Positions 23,078-36,122 of a DNA stretch of 64,000 nucleotides are shown here, piece by piece. The stretch covers positions 217,510 through 281,509 of the forward strand of contig NGBS01000296.1 in NCBI GenBank assembly GCA_002245135.1. Direction: 5' to 3'. Position 1 is the stretch's first letter; each line of letters begins with the position of its first letter. Under the pieces are notes generated by a model. That model saw nothing but the letters and a program-made list of their open reading frames with translations, ran no database searches and was not told the DNA's origin. The DNA is from Proteromonas lacertae. Lineage: Eukaryota > Sar > Bigyra > Opalinata > Proteromonadidae. A program made the translations under genes and the position numbers.

Positions 23078-24863
23078 CTATAACAGTTCCACATAATTTT
23101 CTGGAACAATTCCTTCCTGACCATCAAAATTCTTTGATATTAACCATCCTTCAATATTTCCCATCTTACATTGAATAACTTCTCCCTCATGAACAGTCAA
23201 TGTACCTTGTTCAGGATTTCCATCAAAATTAAACAATACTTTGTACTGTTTAAACTTTTCTTCAATAGTAAATGGATCTGGAGGTAAAGCAGCAGTTGGA
23301 TTAAAATCTTCAGCATAATTCTTAGGGAATAACCCATCAGTACCGTCAATATGTCCACTATACCAATTATCATCAACATCAACCACATTAGTGACAAGAT
23401 CACCTGCTTTTAAGGTTAATTTGCCATGAACACCTCCTCCATCAAAATCATATAATATCTTTACCATTTTACTGGCAGTAGGAGGAGCAGATATTTGAGT
23501 TTGCTGTGGATGGATTGAATCAATGGTTGATTCTAATGTTGAGAATAAATCAACATCATTATTACTACTTCCATAATTATTTAGATTTGTTGCTGATGGT
23601 GGTGGAGTAAATGATACTATTTATATTTTTATAATAATAATTAATAATATATATATATACATCCATCAAATACATCACTTAAATCATTCATTGGATGTGG
23701 TGAAGGTGGTAATTGAGGAGTATTCATTCCAGACAATATTGGTGAATATTGTGTAGTTGAACTTGGTATTGGTGGAGGTGCAGCTCTTAATGATGATGAT
23801 GATAATGGTATTAATGGCTGTTGAGGTGGTAGCATTGCAATAGTTGGTTGATTATACATCTGTTGTTGTTGTAATGTTGGTAATGGTTGCATAGGTGGTG
23901 GGATTTGTGAAACTAATCCTGGAATACTTCCACCTATATATCCTTGGTCTAGTATTACAGACATTTCTGGAGTTCTTGCTTGATATAATTGTTGTGGGAA
24001 TCTATAAGTTTCACTTACATTCTTTGGTTCTGGATAGCTTCTTACATAAACACTTAAATCATTTTGACCATTGATTTGATCTATTGCTCTTAATGTTCCA
24101 TCAACCATATTCATTAACCTTTGTAATTCATCTCTTCTACGTAACATATATTCTCTTAAACTATTCTTTAATAATTCTATTCGATTTAAATCGTATATTT
24201 CAAATTGCTATATATATTAAAAATAAATAATAATAATAGTAATAAAATACTCTAAATAAATTAGCTAATTCTTCTTGTCTAGATTGCATAAATCTTTCAG
24301 CTGAATAAAAATCATTTTGGTAAGTTTGCTCTGCAGTTAAAAACTGATATCTTTCATCACTAACTTTTCTTTCATCCACTTTCTTTAAAAACTTTTGAAA
24401 TTGTTTACTTTGCTTGTCATAAGCAGCTTGACTCTTTATTGCCTTATCTCTTAATGTGTGGTAATCTTTAAATATTTGTTCTATTCTTGCTGTAGCTGCT
24501 TGGTTCTTTTGACTTTCGTTATGTCGCCATTTGTGGATGTTATTACCGATATCTCCGCATACCTTTCCCATCTCACAATGGCAAGTCTCTTCTTCGTGTA
24601 AATATGCCATTACACTATTGATTCCATATATTATTGTAGAGTTTTCAGGATCTGGGAAAACAGCACCCTTTACGTTTGTCGGAGTATCTATGACACACAT
24701 TCTTTTAGCCACTTCATCATTTAGTTTGCCAAGATCAATAAAACGATTAGCTACTGATTTGCAGGTGGCTTTAGCGTTTAAAGCTAATGTATCACAAATA
24801 CCAGCGCCTGTGCTACAATTTTATTAATACTATAAAATACCCAATTCTATCTAATAATGACAT
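23078..24863 (-). CDS. F-BAR domain protein with two C-terminal SH3 domains
   Basis: Starts MSLLDRIG, 28 nt intron, then TGAGICDTLALNAKATCKSVANRFIDLGKLNDEV, a helical F-BAR-like module with Lys/Glu-rich coils (KDYHTLRDKAIKSQAAYDKQ; QFEIYDLNRIELLKNSLREY across the 24,200 intron). A Pro/Gln-rich linker follows (PPPMQPLPTLQQQQ), then two SH3 domains: KILYDFDGGG..GDLV..DDNWYSGHIDGTDGLFPKNY and VLFNFDGNPEQGTL..WLISKNFDGQEGIVPENYVELL. The second lacks the usual WW pair. F-BAR/SH3 proteins link membrane curvature to actin and endocytosis. Two internal introns (about 42-49 nt). Head-to-head with the FUZ-like gene (48 bp). Confidence 0.75.
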
Positions 24864-24911
24864 TAAAAAGATTTCACAAATTGATTCAAAAACGGCTCTT
24901 ATTTTTGTAAT

Positions 24912-26184
24912 ATGATATCTAGGTATATAAAGATTTTTTTATGTAATAATTAGCTGGATAAGTATATTTCGAGAAGATGGAACCAATGGAAACCAAGTAT
25001 TCTCAAAAGGTTATGGAATAGATGCACCTCCTCTGACCTATCAACAAGTGCTTTATATATTATATAACAATGCTGAAGAAAAACAATTTAAATTAATTAA
25101 AACCCATACGGATGATTGTACACTTGTTTATAAAGCATATCCTTCTGGTTTGCTATTCTTGCTATGTACCTCTTTACAGAATTGTCCACAGAATTTAGAA
25201 TTCTTCTTAAACCTTATGGATGCATTGTATAATACTGTTGTTCAATAATTTCTAGTCATTCATGTCTGCCATTGATGTTTGATGTTGCAGCTGTTGTAAA
25301 TGAATCTAGAAGTAGTCCTGCAGCAGTTCATATTCTAAAACAAGAACTAAATGTATTATATATTCAATTATAATTATGAATAGAAATGTTCTTTTTTGAT
25401 AGATGTTATATTAGCTTCAATTAGCAATCCCTGTTTTCTACTCAAAGGACCAGTGATATGTCTGTTTAGAGATATCAATTACATAAGTTGTGATAATGAG
25501 AGTTTATACATCTGTTTATATTACAATGGTTATGAATATAAGTGGAATAAAAAGTGGGAAGAGTTTAAACCAATTTATAGAATGTATTTTATGCTTCTTT
25601 CTCACAAATTGACTAATTCAAATCTTACCATTAAAACTAATTTAAATCTTCAGAAAAAGAGAATTTGTTTAAGTGGTAATTATATATCTGATACTTCATC
25701 AGTTGTTTTTATTCATTTTGATGATGTTGAAGTTGATACAAATGAAGTTTTTAAATCTGTATATAATTATATATATTTATAATTAATAGTTAATCAGTAA
25801 ATCTCAATTGTCAATTCTTCCTAAAAATGATGTTCCTCCATTTATATTAGGGTATTTTATTTATTTATTCTATTTGTTATAATGTAGATTATCATTAGTA
25901 TATAATACTACAAGAATCTTATATTTTTACACAAGTAGTAATGTCTATCATAATATATTGGTTTATTCGAGTTATAATGATATAAAATTCAAGTTGAATT
26001 ACAAAATCATAAAATATTCTGTATAATTATTATATATATATGTTTAATAGAGTTATATTTCACTAAGTTATTCAACTGATATTTTATATGGAACAATAAT
26101 TGTGCCCATATTATTAGAAAGTAATTTAGATGTAGCTAAAACATATTTGCAATCAATAATTGAATTGTATAATGAAAAACAGTA
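24912..26184 (+). CDS. longin-type protein, FUZ-like (planar polarity/ciliogenesis family)
   Basis: Seven exons: MISS, intron, WISIFREDGTNGNQVFSKGY...; phase-2 intron at about 25226-25254 gives MDAFHSCLPLMFDVAAV; further 30-37 nt introns continue to IIELYNEKQ. About 370 residues. The first 90 residues look like a longin domain (strand, PPLTYQQVLYIL, then YKAYPSGLLFLLCTSLQNCP), followed by two similar alpha/beta sections, resembling the triple-longin layout of MON1/FUZ/HPS proteins. FUZ in animals acts with INTU as an exchange factor for ciliary transport. I rank FUZ first, but MON1- or HPS-type relatives cannot be excluded from motifs alone. Its stop is 6 bp from the boundary of the inverted repeat arm. 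Confidence 0.45.
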
Positions 26185-26189
26185 AATTC

Positions 26190-27937
26190 ATTTTTTCTTT
26201 GTTTTTTATATAAAATTTTCTCCAATATAAACAAAAACAATAATAATTTATTAGTCAGCTATTCTATATTAGAGAATTCTTTTGATAATTCTTTCTTTTC
26301 TTCTTCTGAAATTCCATTTATCTTGATTTTTATTATATATGAAAATATATCTAAAAATGATTTTAATTCTGATTGATTTATATTCTCTTTTATTGTTATT
26401 GTTAATTCATCTAATTCTTCAAAGATTTCTTCATTCTCTTTCATCAGTCTTAATTCACTTTCATTTAACACATTTCCTGATATATTCATAACTTTTATTG
26501 GTTTATGATCTTTTAATCTTTCTATTAGCATTGTTAAACCTTTTTCACTCATCTCTATATCTATTATATTATATTTTATTTATTAAAATACTGTTAAACA
26601 CTAGTGATCTTCCTTCATCATTACAATCAATGAATTTATCTATATTTTTACATATTATCTCTACTCCTTCATCTCCAATATTGTTATGATGTATTGATAT
26701 ATACTCTACTGTATTTGCAATACAATCTGTTAATTCTTTTAAACCTTTTCCACTTATTTTATTATTCGATAAATCAATTTCTGCATAATCACTGTTTTTA
26801 ATCAATTTAATATGAGAATCATTCAGATTCATATCTATTTAATTTACAAAATACAATTTATACTTGAAAAATCATAATAGTATCTTTTCTTGTTAATACA
26901 GTATTTCAAATAACATTCCAATTCTTCATTAGTCCATTCAGAACATTTCATTTCTATAAATAGATATTCATTTTCTGATGATTTTTCACAAATTGCTTTT
27001 AGTCCATCCATATGTATTTCATTTCCTTGTAGTCCTATAACTCTACAATCTCCAAGTGAATCTATTTTATTTGTTAATAACATTACACTTTCATCATCTA
27101 TTGATATATTACTCAAACATATGTTATGATAATCTATAAACTTATTTATTTTCTTCAGTAACAACTTAAATCCATTATTACCAATCGGATTATCTAATAG
27201 AATAAAAATATAAACATACTGTGAATGTATATCTTTTCAATATTATTATTCTTTTTAATATAATTCATCAGATATTCTATTCCTTGTGAATCAATTTTGT
27301 TATCGTATATATAAAGCTTTATCTTCTCATCAATATTCTTTAAACCATCAACTAAATACCTCAATCCAATTGAAGTTAATCCCATGTCTATAAAATATAT
27401 ATTACTATTATTATACTGGAACAATTTATCACATTATTATACATTAATATTTCCAAATGTGGAGATAATAATTTCATTCCTTTATCTCCTATTTCATTTC
27501 CACTTAACAGTATATTTTTAAGATTAGTTAATGAAGATAGATTGTCAATCAGTATTTCTATACTTTTACTTGTTAGTCGATTATCTAAACAATAGAAAAA
27601 CATCAAGTTATACTTCTTAAATCTAGTCTTCCGATTTCTCTTAATTCATTTAATCTTAAAGTAATGAATGATTTGAAAAAACCATCATCTATTTCTAAAT
27701 TAATCAAATCTAAATATCTGATGTATTCTATTATTTCTGGAATGCTTTTATCTATCAGCAATTCTTTATTTTCATTAAAATGGAATAATATTTTCGAAAT
27801 AGGAAATTTGGAGAATAAAGCTTTTAATCCTTTTGAATGAATATTATCATTTGTACGAACATCTATTTTCTTTAGATTTGGATATTTATATAATTCTTTT
27901 GATAATAATATCATCGATTCATCATCTAAATTCATTT
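26190..27937 (-). repeat. inverted duplicate arm B (LRR half of pseudokinase-LRR gene)
   Basis: Reverse-complement partner of 11771-13519, about 99% identical by eye including introns and 3' flank. The arms are separated by about 12.7 kb containing unrelated single-copy genes. The boundary on the left abuts the 3' end of the FUZ-like gene. Confidence 0.9.
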
Positions 27938-29509
27938 CACACATATTTAATTCATTGTCTTCATTGATTAATAAATGTAAGTATGGAAGAAGTATTTTTA
28001 AGCCTTTAAAACCTACACGAACATCTATGACAATACAATTATTATATATGCATTAAATACATTGAAGATTTACATATTTTAATTTCATGAATGGAATTGA
28101 TTTAATAAATGATTTAATAAAATGGGATGTAATATTGATTGATGATAAGTCTAATTCTTTTAGATTAGATAATTGACTGAATAAAGATCCAAATAACGAT
28201 TGTAAAGATTTTGGAACATCCATTCCACCTAAATAAATAATAAATATTTAAAATATACTAAATCTAAGTTTTGCTAGATTTAATAGCTTTAATATTCTGA
28301 ATATATAATTCATTCCTTCTTCACATACACAAATGCAACCACAATCAATTATGACTGAATCTGCATCTTCACATTCTTTCTCAATATTGAAAATCATTCC
28401 ATCTAAGTAATATCCTTTATTTCTTTTACATTGGTGATATATCTTTAATTTCAGTTTATCTTTTATTGAATCATCTTCTTTGTATAATTTCATCATTAAT
28501 AATATAGACAATACTCTTTCATTTGTTTTACTGTTGTATGATTCTTTCAAACCTTCTCGAATTTCTTCTCTTTTATTATTTTCAAGATAATATTCAGCTT
28601 TAATACTAAATGAGGATATGTCTAATGTATAATCATTATTGAATAATATCTCTTTTCTTTCTTTACATAACATCAAATTACTATCTTCGTCTTTTAATAT
28701 TTCACTCATTTTTATTACTTCTTTTCTCAACTCTTTTAAACTCAATCTATCTTCACTCTTCATTTTCAACATTCTATCCTATAGTATCTTTCATTGTTTT
28801 ATCACATTCTACATCTAAACTGTATTTACATCTCAGGATATTATCCATTATTTTTAACATATTATTATCTTCATTAAATGGTAATTTCTTGTTTATAACC
28901 TCATATAATATACATCCAATTGACCAAATCACACTTTTCTCATTACATTCTAATCCATTCAACTCTTCTGGGCTTTTAAAACACACATCGTATACTCTAA
29001 AATCTTCTTTTCTTCTTAAAGTATCTAAACATAAATCACATAATTTTATTTCACCATCCTTTTCATATATTATGCTACTACTCTTCAAATTACTCACTAT
29101 TACATCATATTCACTTAAAATCATCACAAAATAGCATATTGAATTCATAATACTAAAGATATCATCACTTGAAATAAATTCACTATAAATCACCTCTTCT
29201 AGATCTTGTACATAATAATCTCGTAATATTATCATGTATTCACTGTAATTATTCACTTGAAATACTTCAGACAAACAGATGAAGTATAAACAACTACCTG
29301 ATAGAAGAGAGTAAAATTCACAAAATTTTAAAGCATTCTTTTCTTTTAGCTCATCTATAATGAGGATTTTCAGTCTCTTAGTGTAATTTTGGTGTTCTAT
29401 TGTCATATTCACTTCATTCCTATTCTTTTCTACTCTTTCTTTAATCTATTAACAATAATTTAAACGTTAATACCTCGTATTTCGATGATATTTCATCAAT
29501 ACAATTCAT
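26259..29509 (-). CDS. pseudokinase-LRR protein, copy B
   Basis: Same architecture as copy A. Start exon MNCIDEISSKYE, 28 nt intron, then IKERVEKNRNEV and the kinase-like domain with VSNLKSSSI in place of HRDLKxxN (no catalytic Asp), CDLCLDT and SVIWSIGCILYEVINKKLPF. The kinase half is well diverged from copy A, whereas the LRR half is near-identical. Here the first LRR exon is intact (HFIKSFIKSIPFMKLKYVNL). One frame break: TAG at 28774-28776 within the C-lobe; reading resumes in the +1 frame as RMLKMKSEDRLSLKELRKEV, collinear with copy A TLKMGKEDRMNLKELRKEV, so one extra T is inferred. A non-catalytic scaffold/sensor role is inference. Confidence 0.6.
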
Positions 29510-29904
29510 TTTAGATTTTTGGTGGTTATGTTTGAAAATTTTCGTTAGTCCCCAATTTATTAAAATATCATTTACAATCAATATAAACATAGTTCAACAG
29601 AAATTGTATGTTCTTATTATGTATTCACTGGAATAATTTATAATGAAACATCATGAAATAAAAGATAAGAAGAAATGCATTTTAAATATTACAACTTCAA
29701 TTAATATAGCTATAAGTAAAGATGAATTAGTAAATAGATATAACCAAGAAATGCACTTTTTTTAAAAATTCCTATAATCAAAATAACCCAATAGTCTATT
29801 CTTCATGTCAACATTTAAACCAATACATTCAGCAGATTGCATAAACAAAAAGAAAGAGAGTAAAATATCAACAAAATATCATAATTACATTAATTTAATT
29901 TATA
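29510..29904. other. intergenic region, no gene supported
   Basis: AT-rich spacer. A short plus-strand ORF near 29643-29765 (MKHHEIKDKKKCILNITTSI...) has no family features and no visible intron signals; I would not call it. Confidence 0.4.
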
Positions 29905-32900
29905 TTAAGGATTAATATCCATCTTTAAGTATTTTATCATACTGTTGTTCATAATCATCTCAATGTCATCTTCATTCTTCCCTTTAGGCAAAACACTTTT
30001 CAATGGTTCGTCACTAGTATTATATTTTACAAAATTCTTTTTATAATAACTCCTCATTCCTTCAGGAATTAGTGATAAATCAGGAGGAATACTATTACAT
30101 TTATCCATACAATCAAATATTTGATTATCATATATTTTTATACATAACGAACAAGGTTTTAATAATGAAATATTCGAGAATATTCCTTGACATTCATTAT
30201 CTAATACAGTCTGATAATTCTCTACTTTGAATTTGTTTAATAATTGCTATAATATTAAATAATTATAGTATATATACCGATTGAAATTTGCCTTTATATA
30301 AAGGTACTTGATATACTCCATTTCTAACATACTCTTTTCCACTCATAAATACTGGGCAAATACACCATCCATATTCACTGATTTTACCAGTAAAACTTTC
30401 ACTATAAACTTGACATATCACTAAAGTTATTGAATTATAAGGAATATCAACAAAAGACTATTTAATAATATAATTATAATAAATATAATACATGAAATTG
30501 ATCTTTAAAGAAAATAGCTTTATTTGTACAATCCCAATCAATTCGTTTAGTAAAATCAATACCATCAGTCTTCGAAGGATTAGCATAGAAATCACCAGGA
30601 GGATATAAACTATACATCACCTTATACACTTTATTCTTTATCTTATTAATACCATTAATTGATTCAATTGATATACTAAATCCATATTCTTGATTATAAA
30701 TAGCACATTCATTATAAGATATATAATTATTCGGTTTATCAGATAAAAGGTTCAAAATAGCACTTGCTGCACTTTCTTCATCAATAAAATCATGTCTTAA
30801 GATTCTATTAATTATATTTTTTACTAAAATTCTTTTTCTATTTCTCTTTCTACTGTTATATAACTTCTTCTCACTTTCAGTTGGAAAACATTTTACAGAA
30901 TTATAACATCCAGTTCCATAAGGTTCTGGTAAAATAAAACCATTATTATCACCTATATTCTGTCTATCTACAAAATTATAGAATATTCCATTTTTCTTCT
31001 CAGCTTTCAATATTCTTATTAATACTGTCGAACAAGGTACTCTGTTTGCCTTATCCAATGAATTTCCTCTTAATATTTCATCACTTGGTGCTGTTTGATA
31101 TAATGGTATTTGATAGGAACCAGCATTTAATACAATTCTTTCATCAGTTTCATCAGGTTGATCTTTAGATTTGGGTAAATGGAAAATAGGAAAAACAGAG
31201 TAACCTACTATTTCAGTTTGTTTTGTTATTCGGTTAACTGTGTCTATTCTAATGATTACTGTTGCAGTTGGATCAATATGTGGCGGTCTAATTTCCACTA
31301 AACATCTCAATGTTGGTTCATATATAACATCACTTAATCCACAACAGGAGATAATCTTTTCACTAAAAGGTTCTCCTTTTTTGTTATATACTCTGACAGT
31401 TGTACCAGTGATGGTAATATTATCTGGAAGAGATCTGCAACCATCAACATAGAAATCATAACCATCTTCGTTTATATTGAATAAATCATCATCAACCATT
31501 TCATATTCATTATATATAAATGGATCATCTGATACAGGATGCTATTAATCAATATAGTATATTATAATCATATACATCTGATGGTCTAAATTTACGACAA
31601 TGACGATGATCTTTTGTAAAGAATTGAGGAGAGGGCATTGGAAAATCAGGTTGCTATATAAATAATAATAATTAATTACTAAATTATACATCCATTGAAC
31701 TAGAATCAGGAGTATCATTATTAAACGCTTGTCTTTTCAATATCTTATCCTTCAACAGATTATTATTATTATTATTATTATGTTTTGGTGTTCCACTATA
31801 ATCATAACTATCAACAGAATCAGAATGCACTACTTTAGAGTTGATTATTGCAGATGAAGATGAAGTTTGTGGTGGTAAAGATATAACATCTTGCAATTGC
31901 ATTGAGTTCTTATGTTTTTGTGAGAATTCTACTTCTCTTTCTATTAGGTTTGATTTTAATAAGTTATTCTGAGATTGTGATAATGTTGATGTTTTATTTT
32001 TTGGAGTTGTTGCTGTTGTTGTATCTATTACTAATTCTTCTGGGACAATATGATTCTTTTTATACTTCTTTTTCTTCACTTCATCAGGTGTTGTATCTTC
32101 AGAGAAACTTGGTTTTAATTTCATATTGTTATATTTTTCATCTTCATCTTCATTTGATCCATCAGATCCTTGATTATGTACAGTTAAAAGTTGAGAATCA
32201 GCTGTTTTAGAATCTCTAAAAATATACACTGGTTGAGGTTGATATAATGGAGGTTGTTGTTGTTGTTGTTGTAATGGTTGTTGGTAATAAATAGTAGGAG
32301 GAGGAGGTTGTTGTAAAGGATATATAAACTGTTGTTGTTGACCATTTTCACTAATTGGAGATAAAGGAGTAGCAAATTGAGGAAGAGATGAAGGTTGTTG
32401 TTGTTGAATTGGGTAATAATAATTAGGTTGAATAGGTTGTTGCTGTTGTTGTTGAAATGGTAGTTGTGTAGGTTGGTGTGTTACATATATAGGAGATGTT
32501 GAATAGGTAGGTATTGGAGGTGGAGTAATTGAAGGCTGAGATGGAGTAATGAGTGGAGATGTTGTTATATCATTATAGCGATGATTGTTATTATGGTTTC
32601 TGGAGGATGATTGTGAATCTCTTGAATGAAGATTTGATATTTGTGAATTTTGTTTTTCTCTCTCCTTTTTAAACTTCAATTCCATAATTTCACGTTCTAT
32701 TTGTTCTTTTTCTTTCTGTAATTTTTGCCTTTGTTGAGTATATGCTTCACTTGAAGAATATGACTAAAAAGATTAATTATCTAATAAATACTTCAATGTA
32801 TTTTTGTTGTGCTAAAGGAGTAGAATATGTGGAGCCAGAGTCGTAAGGCTAGAAAAAATAAAAAAAATTTGCTTATACAGGAAACTGATCAGTTATAAGA

Positions 32901-33055
32901 TCATTTCTAGTAGGACCTATTAAAATAATATTTTTACTCAGTATAATAAAATAATACTTCTGTACATTATATTCTCTGGAGGTTTCAGTATGTGATTTGA
33001 CACTACCAATATATATATAATGACGCATACCATTTAAAAATGCGGTAGATTTCAT
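29905..33055 (-). CDS. CCDC17-like protein with Gln/Pro-rich coil and C2-like repeats
   Basis: Start ATG 33055 (MKSTAFLNGMRHYIYIG). Introns of 24-47 nt join small exons into a coiled coil (QQRQKLQKEKEQIEREIMEL), a long Gln/Pro/Asn-rich region (32,200-32,600), and a conserved C-terminal half: YDFYVDGCRSLPDNITITGT, PTATVIIRIDTVNRITKQTE, VLNAGSYQIPLYQTAPSDE, VPCSTVLIRI, RIDWDC. A second C2-like block follows (YNSITLVICQVYSESF; VRNGVYQVPLYKG). This order is what I know from CCDC17-type proteins of animals and flagellates, whose function is poorly known and which tend to track with cilia. No frame breaks across 3.1 kb. Alternative: an unrelated tandem C2 protein. Confidence 0.55.
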
Positions 33056-33154
33056 ATATTTATAGTGATCCTAATTGAGATATTAGAGTTTATTTGAAAA
33101 GATGTGAAAAAACGAATATATTTTAGAAACAAAATAAAACGATTATTTGATTTT

Positions 33155-33556
33155 ATGGCTATTCCTCCTATATTTCAACAAGAATATCTTAAATTAGTTA
33201 GGTATTAGTCTGGATTATTTTATTAATAGTGGCGATGGTTTTTCGTTTATAATTCCAAAAGAAGTAGCTTCAATATCAAAAGTGTTGAAGAATTTGGTTG
33301 AAAATGGGGGTATTTATGTTTATATAATATGAAATGATAGAAAATTATAAAGAAAATAATGGTGTTATAGATTTGCCTGAAATCAGAGGAGAGGTGTTGG
33401 AAAGAGTGGTGCAATATTTATATTACAATAGAACGTATTTCGAATATTTATTTATTTTGTAGTTATATGGGATCTTTAAGACAACCACCAGAATTTGAAG
33501 TAGATCCAGCAATGGCTTTAGATTTACTAGCTGCGGCTAATTATTTAGAATGTTAA
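33155..33556 (+). CDS. ELOC: Elongin C (Skp1/BTB-fold ubiquitin-ligase adaptor)
   Basis: Four exons joined by 28, 31 and 28 nt introns: MAIPPIFQQEYLKLVS, GDGFSFIIPKEVASISKVLK..., ENNGVIDLPEIRGEVLERVV..LYYNRT, and YMGSLRQPPEFEVDPAMALDLLAAANYLEC. The ending matches Elongin C ([24 protein letters not shown]) closely, including the terminal Cys. About 105 residues, normal. Elongin C bridges Cullin-2/5 ligases to BC-box receptors and is part of elongin with RNA polymerase II. Invisible as a single ORF because of the introns. Head-to-head with the CCDC17-like gene, 99 bp apart. Confidence 0.9.
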
Positions 33557-33783
33557 TTTTATAAATTATCTTGTTGTTTGTAGTTAATTTCAACATATAT
33601 TCTAAGAATCTTCACATTGTCGATAGAAAATCTTATGTCAGCATAATGCTCATAATCCTAATGTAATTATTTTCGGTAGAATAATATATAAAGAAGGAAA
33701 CTAAAGTATTCAATTCTATTTTGAATTGAATTATAGAAAATCATTGGCTATTTCCATTTGCATTTATTTGAACTGGTTTTATC
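33557..33783. other. short spacer, nothing seen
   Basis: AT-rich, no gene or repeat recognised; it probably carries the Elongin C 3' end and the promoter of the Ser-rich gene. Confidence 0.5.
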
Positions 33784-35305
33784 ATGCCTGTTGTTCCAAT
33801 TATCATAACAGTGATAATTTTATCAATGGCAGCAGCCATTTTATTAACCTACAATTTTTCAGGAGAGGACAGCACAACCCATTCAGTTAATCAGTCTAAC
33901 ACTAGAGTTTACCCAAACAGTCACTCAAGTAATTACAATCAAGGTGGTTCATCATCCTCGAGCTATTCTTCTGGATCTTCTTCTAGCTATTCTTCCAATT
34001 CTAATTTGAGACCAACTTCGTCATATTCTAGTGGTTCTTATTCTGTTAAGCCAACTACAATACCACCAACAACAGTAGGACCAACAAGCTATTCTTACTC
34101 TGGATCTTCCAGTAGTAGTTCATCTTCAGATGTAAAACCAACAACAGTAGGACCAACCGGATCATCATACAGTGGCAGTTCTTACAGTGGTAATTCATAT
34201 GTTAGACCAACTTCATCTTATTCTGGATCTTCAAGCAGTGGTAGTTCTTACTCTGGATCATCTTACACTGGAAGTTCAAATATCAGACCAACAGGATCAT
34301 CCTATTCCGGTTCATCTTACTCAGGTTCTTCAAATAGTGGTAATTCATATGTAGCTCCAACCAGTTCATCCTATTCCAGTTCATCAAGCAATGGTAATTC
34401 ATATTCAGGATCATCTTACAGTGGAAATTCATATGTCAGACCAACATCATCATATTCAAGTTCATCAAGTAGTGGTAGTTCCTACGTAGCACCAACAAGT
34501 TCTTCTTACAGTGGATCATCCAATAGTGGTAATTCATACTCATCATCATCAAATAGCGGTAATTCATATTCCAATAGTGGTAATTCGTATGTAAGACCAA
34601 CTAGTTCATCTTATTCCAGTTCATCAAGCAGTGGAAATTCATATTCCAACAATGGTAATTCATATGTAGCTCCAACTAGTTCATCTTATTCAGGATCTTC
34701 AAACAGTGGAAACTCTTACTCAAACAGTGGTACTTCCTATGTAGCACCAACAAGTTCTTCTTACAGTGGATCATCCAATAATGGTAATTCATACTCAGGA
34801 TCATCAAACAGCGGTAATTCATACTCCAATAGTGGTAATTCATATGTAGCTCCAACTAGCTCATCTTATTCATCATCATCATCTAATAGTGGCAATTCAT
34901 ACTCAGGATCATCCAATAGTTATGGTAGTTCATATTCAAGCAATAATTACAGACCTGGTTATAACCAAGGTAGTAGTAACTCCTACAGTCAAGGTAATTC
35001 TTATCAAAACAATAACAATAATGTTATCTATCCAACCAAATACTGTTCAACTTGTCATGGAGGTGTTAGTAGCAGTAGTTCATACAGTAGCAGTAATGGT
35101 AATATGGTTAATGGTAGTGGAAACTAGTTATAGTAACAATAATGGACTTGTTACTGGTCATCAATCCAACAATTACAATAATGGACAAAGTAATTCATAC
35201 AGCAGCAGTAGCAGCAGCAATAGCAACAATATGAACAGTGGTAATATGAACAATAATTACAACAACAACAACAACAACAACAACAACTTAAGAGGAAATA
35301 ATTAG
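33784..35305 (+). CDS. Ser/Gly/Asn/Tyr-rich repeat surface protein with N-terminal membrane anchor
   Basis: MPVVPIIITVIILSMAAAIL is a hydrophobic signal peptide or signal anchor. The rest is low-complexity, built from units such as SGSSYSGNSYV(R/A)PTSSS repeated many times between about 34,140 and 34,940, then an Asn-rich tail ending NNNNNNLRGNN. Likely an extracellular adhesive, matrix or cell-wall component (inference). At 35125-35127 a TAG interrupts the frame within a unit: ..VNGSGN then SYSNNNGLV in the +1 frame. Skipping the single T restores the repeat unit exactly, so the gene probably continues to 35305. No intron fits in phase. Confidence 0.6.
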
Positions 35306-35403
35306 ATTATTAATTCCATTGACATTGACATTTGTTTTTGTTGGAATGTAATTATAAACAAACACACCATAAAAGAATGATTAAATAAATAAACTATTTA
35401 ACA

Positions 35404-36083
35404 TTAATTATTATTAGTAATTAACAACGATTCATATTCTATCTTTGATCCAGGCTTTAATAAGTCTATGTAAAAATAACCAGGATTAGGTAAATTTTGT
35501 ATTACCACTTCATTTTTCTTTTCACTTATTAATTTCATTTTAGATTCTTTTGGATTTCCTGGATGTATATCAAATTCAATTCTATAACTTCTACCTTTTA
35601 CACAATTATCATATACAACAAAATTCTTTGAATACTTCTTTCTTGTTGTAACTGTTCCTATTGCTATTCCTTTACAATCATTTTGACTGGATAAATCAAA
35701 TCCATCGTAATCTTTATTAGGACTAATTCCAAGTATGAAATGATTGCAATTATTATTCTTTAATGTTAATATATATTTGCTATTTGATATTTCATAATTC
35801 ATGTAGCAATGTTGGTATTTATTTGAATTTATACTGTCATTTAATTGAATAGAAAGCTGATCATTTGATACAACTATTCCACTACTCTTACATTTCCTTT
35901 CAAAATAGATATCTAATCAAATTATTAAGGATAAAATATACTTCTAAATTCCAAGATAAATGAACTGGATATTTCACTTATTACATTAGAACATGTTACT
36001 GTATAATTCATTGGACTTACTGCATCTTTACTATTACAAATGATTGAACCATTGTATTTTATTTTTGATTCTCCAGGCAATTC

Positions 36084-36122
<39 letters not shown>

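Noticed and set aside
29643-29765. Small plus-strand ORF beginning MKHHEIKDKKKC
   Set aside because: Too short, no splice partners, no recognisable family; composition is what AT-rich spacer gives by chance.
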